From contig WHUX01000546.1 in assembly GCA_015179025.1 (NCBI GenBank), positions 1 to 19,984 on the forward strand: a stretch of 19,984 bases of DNA. Direction: 5' to 3'. The translations under genes and the position numbers were made by a program. Source of the DNA: Terfezia claveryi. Lineage: Eukaryota > Ascomycota > Pezizomycetes > Pezizales > Pezizaceae. Below are positions 18,019-19,984 of the stretch, one piece after another; the first letter of the stretch is position 1; the number at the start of each line of letters is the position of its first letter. The notes beneath the pieces are model-generated. The model was not told the DNA's origin. It saw nothing but the letters and a program-made list of their open reading frames with translations, and did no database searches.

Positions 18019-18179
18019 CAACACCCTCGGAATGAAAATCGGAGTCACGGTCCACGCAGGAACCAGAATCAATGACACAAAACAGGATTTAATCCTAGTA
18101 GCAATCCCAACACCAAACCTAACACAGAAAAACGGAAGGACTCAGATTGGGACACCATCACAAAAAATTGGATCAGAAG

Positions 18180-19240
18180 ATGAAGATGCAATTAATTAGA
18201 GACAAGAAATGTCTATGGTGTTGGAACCCTGGACACTCCAATGAGGACTGTAGGAAATGACAAAATAAGGTACCCATGCGTACAGCCGTACAAGATTTAG
18301 CTATATCGATAGCCACCAAGGATAAAAACAACAAGAATAAAATCAAGGAATAACCCTTGTCAAGACAGGTACCAGATTTTAGCAAGGTATTCGTTAGAGC
18401 TAACGAACACCCCACACTAGCTTTAATTGATCTCTAAACAAAAGGAGGAGACTTAATCAATTCTCAATTCATACACCTGTACAAAATACTGACTAGAAGT
18501 ATCAAGAAGAAATCATTAAGTACTGCAATTTAAGGCTCAAAAGGAACAATAGACAAAGCGTATACTATCAAACTTGATTGGATAGGTTATGTAGAAGAAC
18601 AAACGTTCTATGTAGCTCATTTGACCAGATGGGACATGATACTAGGAGAACCTGCTCTCAGCAAAGTGCGAGCAATAATTCCTGCCCATCAGGAACCAGT
18701 TACTATCCAACCGGAAAACATTCCACGATTCCACATAAGTGTATGGAAGGGATCTAGAACCATGGCGAATGGTATAAGATCAGTGTATACATAGGTCAGC
18801 TGTGAATCAGTCACAGATTATAGTGAACTAGATAATTGGGAAAATATTAGTGACGAGGAAGAAACTTATTCAGAAAGAGAACTCATGACAGCTGTTTCTA
18901 CGGTACAGAAACAATTCAACCCTGTAACGGAGTTTCCCTTATTATTTCCCAAGACAATTCCACGGGAATTACCCCCACTAAGAAAAATTAATCACTCTAT
19001 TAAACGAAAAGTGGGAGCTACTTGGATACCAAAATGGCGACCCTCAGGACATCGATTTAGACAACAAATCCATGACAAATTAGTCGAAGAAGAAGCATCA
19101 GGTCACATATATAGAGTAGAAAATGACACAAATACTATAGTCATGTTCACTATCCCTAAACGAGATAAACCGGAAGAAGCCAGACTTGTTAATGACTGTC
19201 GAGACCGCAATTTAGCTGTCGAACCGGACCATACCCCATT
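18180..19240 (+). pseudogene. Zinc knuckle, protease and N-terminal RT of the second Ty3 element
   Basis: The zinc knuckle CLWCWNPGHSNEDC (18210-18251, CX2CX4HX4C) is in the same frame as the downstream protease and RT, but one base out from gag at an A run near 18164. The protease has TLALIDL, a TAA at 18435, then TKGGDLINSQFIHLYK, DKAYTIKLDWIGYVEEQTFY and HLTRWDMILGEPAL: the Asp is present, but the usual D-S/T-G is not. RT begins with EFPLLFPKTIPRELPPLRKI and KWRPSGHRFRQQIHDKL. EARLVNDCRDRNLAVEPDHT corresponds to the RxVxDYRxLN motif, then coding is cut at 19240. Stops at 18258, 18351, 18435, 18531 and 18792 all fit C-to-T changes. Confidence 0.82.
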
Positions 19241-19879
19241 TGTTGAAAATAATCATTTCCTTTCAATATAGTTAAGTATTTCCATATAATACATTGTTCT
19301 CTCTTACGATTACTTCCACATCATGCTAATACCCAATATGGATACTTGCTACCCAATTAAGGACTTTTGTATTATTTCTTTCACATGTGTTCACATGTCG
19401 TTCACATGTTCTTATTATCTTTGCTTACTTTCCTAACTTAGTATCTATTATCATTGCATGATGCTGCTTTACTACTTAAGGTTACTGCTTACTTGTCTCA
19501 GTTGTCATGACTCAACGATCACATCTTCTATGACTTTCTGTTATATTTGTTGACTCATATTACTGTCTCAGTAGTACACCTCCATGTATTTCTTTATTTA
19601 CATGTGTACAATATACTATTCTTAGGTTATGTAACTTAGACTTTTTTACTAGATCTTTACCCTCAACTCGTACCATTATATATGAGTTTCCTACTCCTGT
19701 ATCTAGTTCCATACACTTCTCGATAACACTCAATAGACTGTCTACTCTCGACATAGTTCAACCATTTGCTCTCTCACACTTCTGCTCGCTCGCACTCTCT
19801 GCTTAATAGCACTACTGTCCACCGCTACTACCTCCGTAATTACTACCGCGATACCTCCGCTCATAGTAACCTTTCAATA
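19241..19879 (+). repeat. 5' LTR of the copia-type element
   Basis: Starts TGTTGAAA (19241-19248) and ends TTTCAATA (19872-19879), matching at 7 of 8 positions. A CA end reading TA is one C-to-T change. This gives 639 bp. It contains three TTCACATG motifs at 19380, 19390 and 19401, a TATA-like ATTATATATGAG at about 19675-19686 and a pyrimidine-rich stretch before the end. The 64-codon minus-strand ORF inside it is not a gene. Confidence 0.72.
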
Positions 19880-19893
19880 GGTTATGAGCCCGG
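19880..19893 (+). other. Primer binding site, initiator tRNA-Met anticodon arm
   Basis: GGTTATGAGCCCGG touches the LTR end. Its reverse complement contains GGGCTCATAACC, the anticodon-arm sequence of fungal initiator tRNA-Met (CAT anticodon). Copia of Drosophila and yeast Ty5 are primed from this internal region rather than from the 3' CCA end. Confidence 0.75.
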
Positions 19894-19957
19894 AATAGCT
19901 CAGGACAACTCGATAACTTTCTCGCATTCACCTTCCCTCCCACACATATCTATACAA

Positions 19958-19984
19958 TGGCATCTGGTTCAGGTTCTGGTTCTG
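19958..19984 (+). CDS. Start of copia-type gag, cut by the window edge
   Basis: An ATG 65 bases after the primer site opens MASGSGSGS and is still open at the last base. The Gly/Ser-rich start and its position fit a copia gag-pol polyprotein. Too little is present to judge integrity. Confidence 0.5.

Larger units (their letters stand above)
14995..19240 (+). mobile_element. Second Ty3-type retrotransposon, 5' portion, heavily mutated
   Basis: Plus-strand element inserted in Plavaka copy 2: long LTR, a large gag, a zinc knuckle, protease and the first part of RT. The RT stops abruptly where a copia LTR begins at 19241. It belongs to a different lineage from the chromovirus at 1-5629: gag is unlike, the protease has an unusual active-site context, and codon use is AT-rich. 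Many in-frame TAA, TGA and TAG codons, most consistent with C-to-T changes, mark it as an old, dead copy. Confidence 0.85.
19241..19984 (+). mobile_element. Ty1/copia-type retrotransposon, 5' end
   Basis: LTR, an adjacent primer binding site complementary to the initiator tRNA-Met anticodon arm, a short leader and the start of a gag ORF. Internal-tRNA priming is typical of copia and Ty5 elements. It is inserted into the RT of the Ty3 element, with the 5 bases CCATT (19236-19240) as the probable target duplication. The rest is beyond the window. Confidence 0.75.

Overview
The window is transposable-element-rich DNA from a filamentous fungus. The evidence is chromodomain-bearing Ty3 polyproteins, Plavaka-type (CACTA superfamily) transposases, a DUF6532-like protein and short intron-like sequences. 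Nonsense codons that can each be explained by a C-to-T transition resemble fungal repeat-induced point mutation (RIP), so Pezizomycotina is a reasonable guess but unproven. I see no intact host gene, rRNA, tRNA or CRISPR array. Almost every coding region is broken.

Layout. (1) 1-5629, minus strand: a Ty3 chromovirus, almost complete, with gag, protease, RT/RNase H, integrase and a C-terminal chromodomain. Its 5' LTR is at about 5134-5629 and the outer 73 bases of its 3' LTR are at 1-73. Between gag and protease sits a textbook-looking -1 frameshift signal (3948-3993). (2) 5630-7564, plus: the C-terminal half of a Plavaka transposase, cut by the chromovirus, in one reading frame with six internal nonsense codons. 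(3) 7950-11741, minus: a decayed gene or gene pair with a DUF6532-like region and an N-terminal module starting MPPRRN, lying tail-to-tail with the transposase. (4) 12386-12930, minus: a second, diverged copy of that N-terminal module, beyond an A-rich tract. (5) 13955-14994, plus: the N-terminal half of a second Plavaka transposase with a C2H2 finger. (6) 14995-19240, plus: a second, older and heavily mutated Ty3 element inserted into Plavaka copy 2 (LTR 14995-16003, gag, protease, start of RT). (7) 19241-19984, plus: the 5' LTR, primer binding site and first gag codons of a Ty1/copia element inserted into that Ty3 RT.

The right side is therefore a three-deep nest (copia in Ty3 in Plavaka) with base-level junctions, and the left side a two-deep nest (chromovirus in Plavaka). 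The two Plavaka copies were cut by unrelated Ty3 elements within about 30 bp of the same homologous site. Decay styles differ. Plavaka copy 1 and N-module A have only nonsense changes. The chromovirus LTR ends are identical over the 73 bases visible, yet its ORFs carry about ten small indels, mostly lost bases in short G/C runs, which suggests assembly error or a recently moved defective copy.
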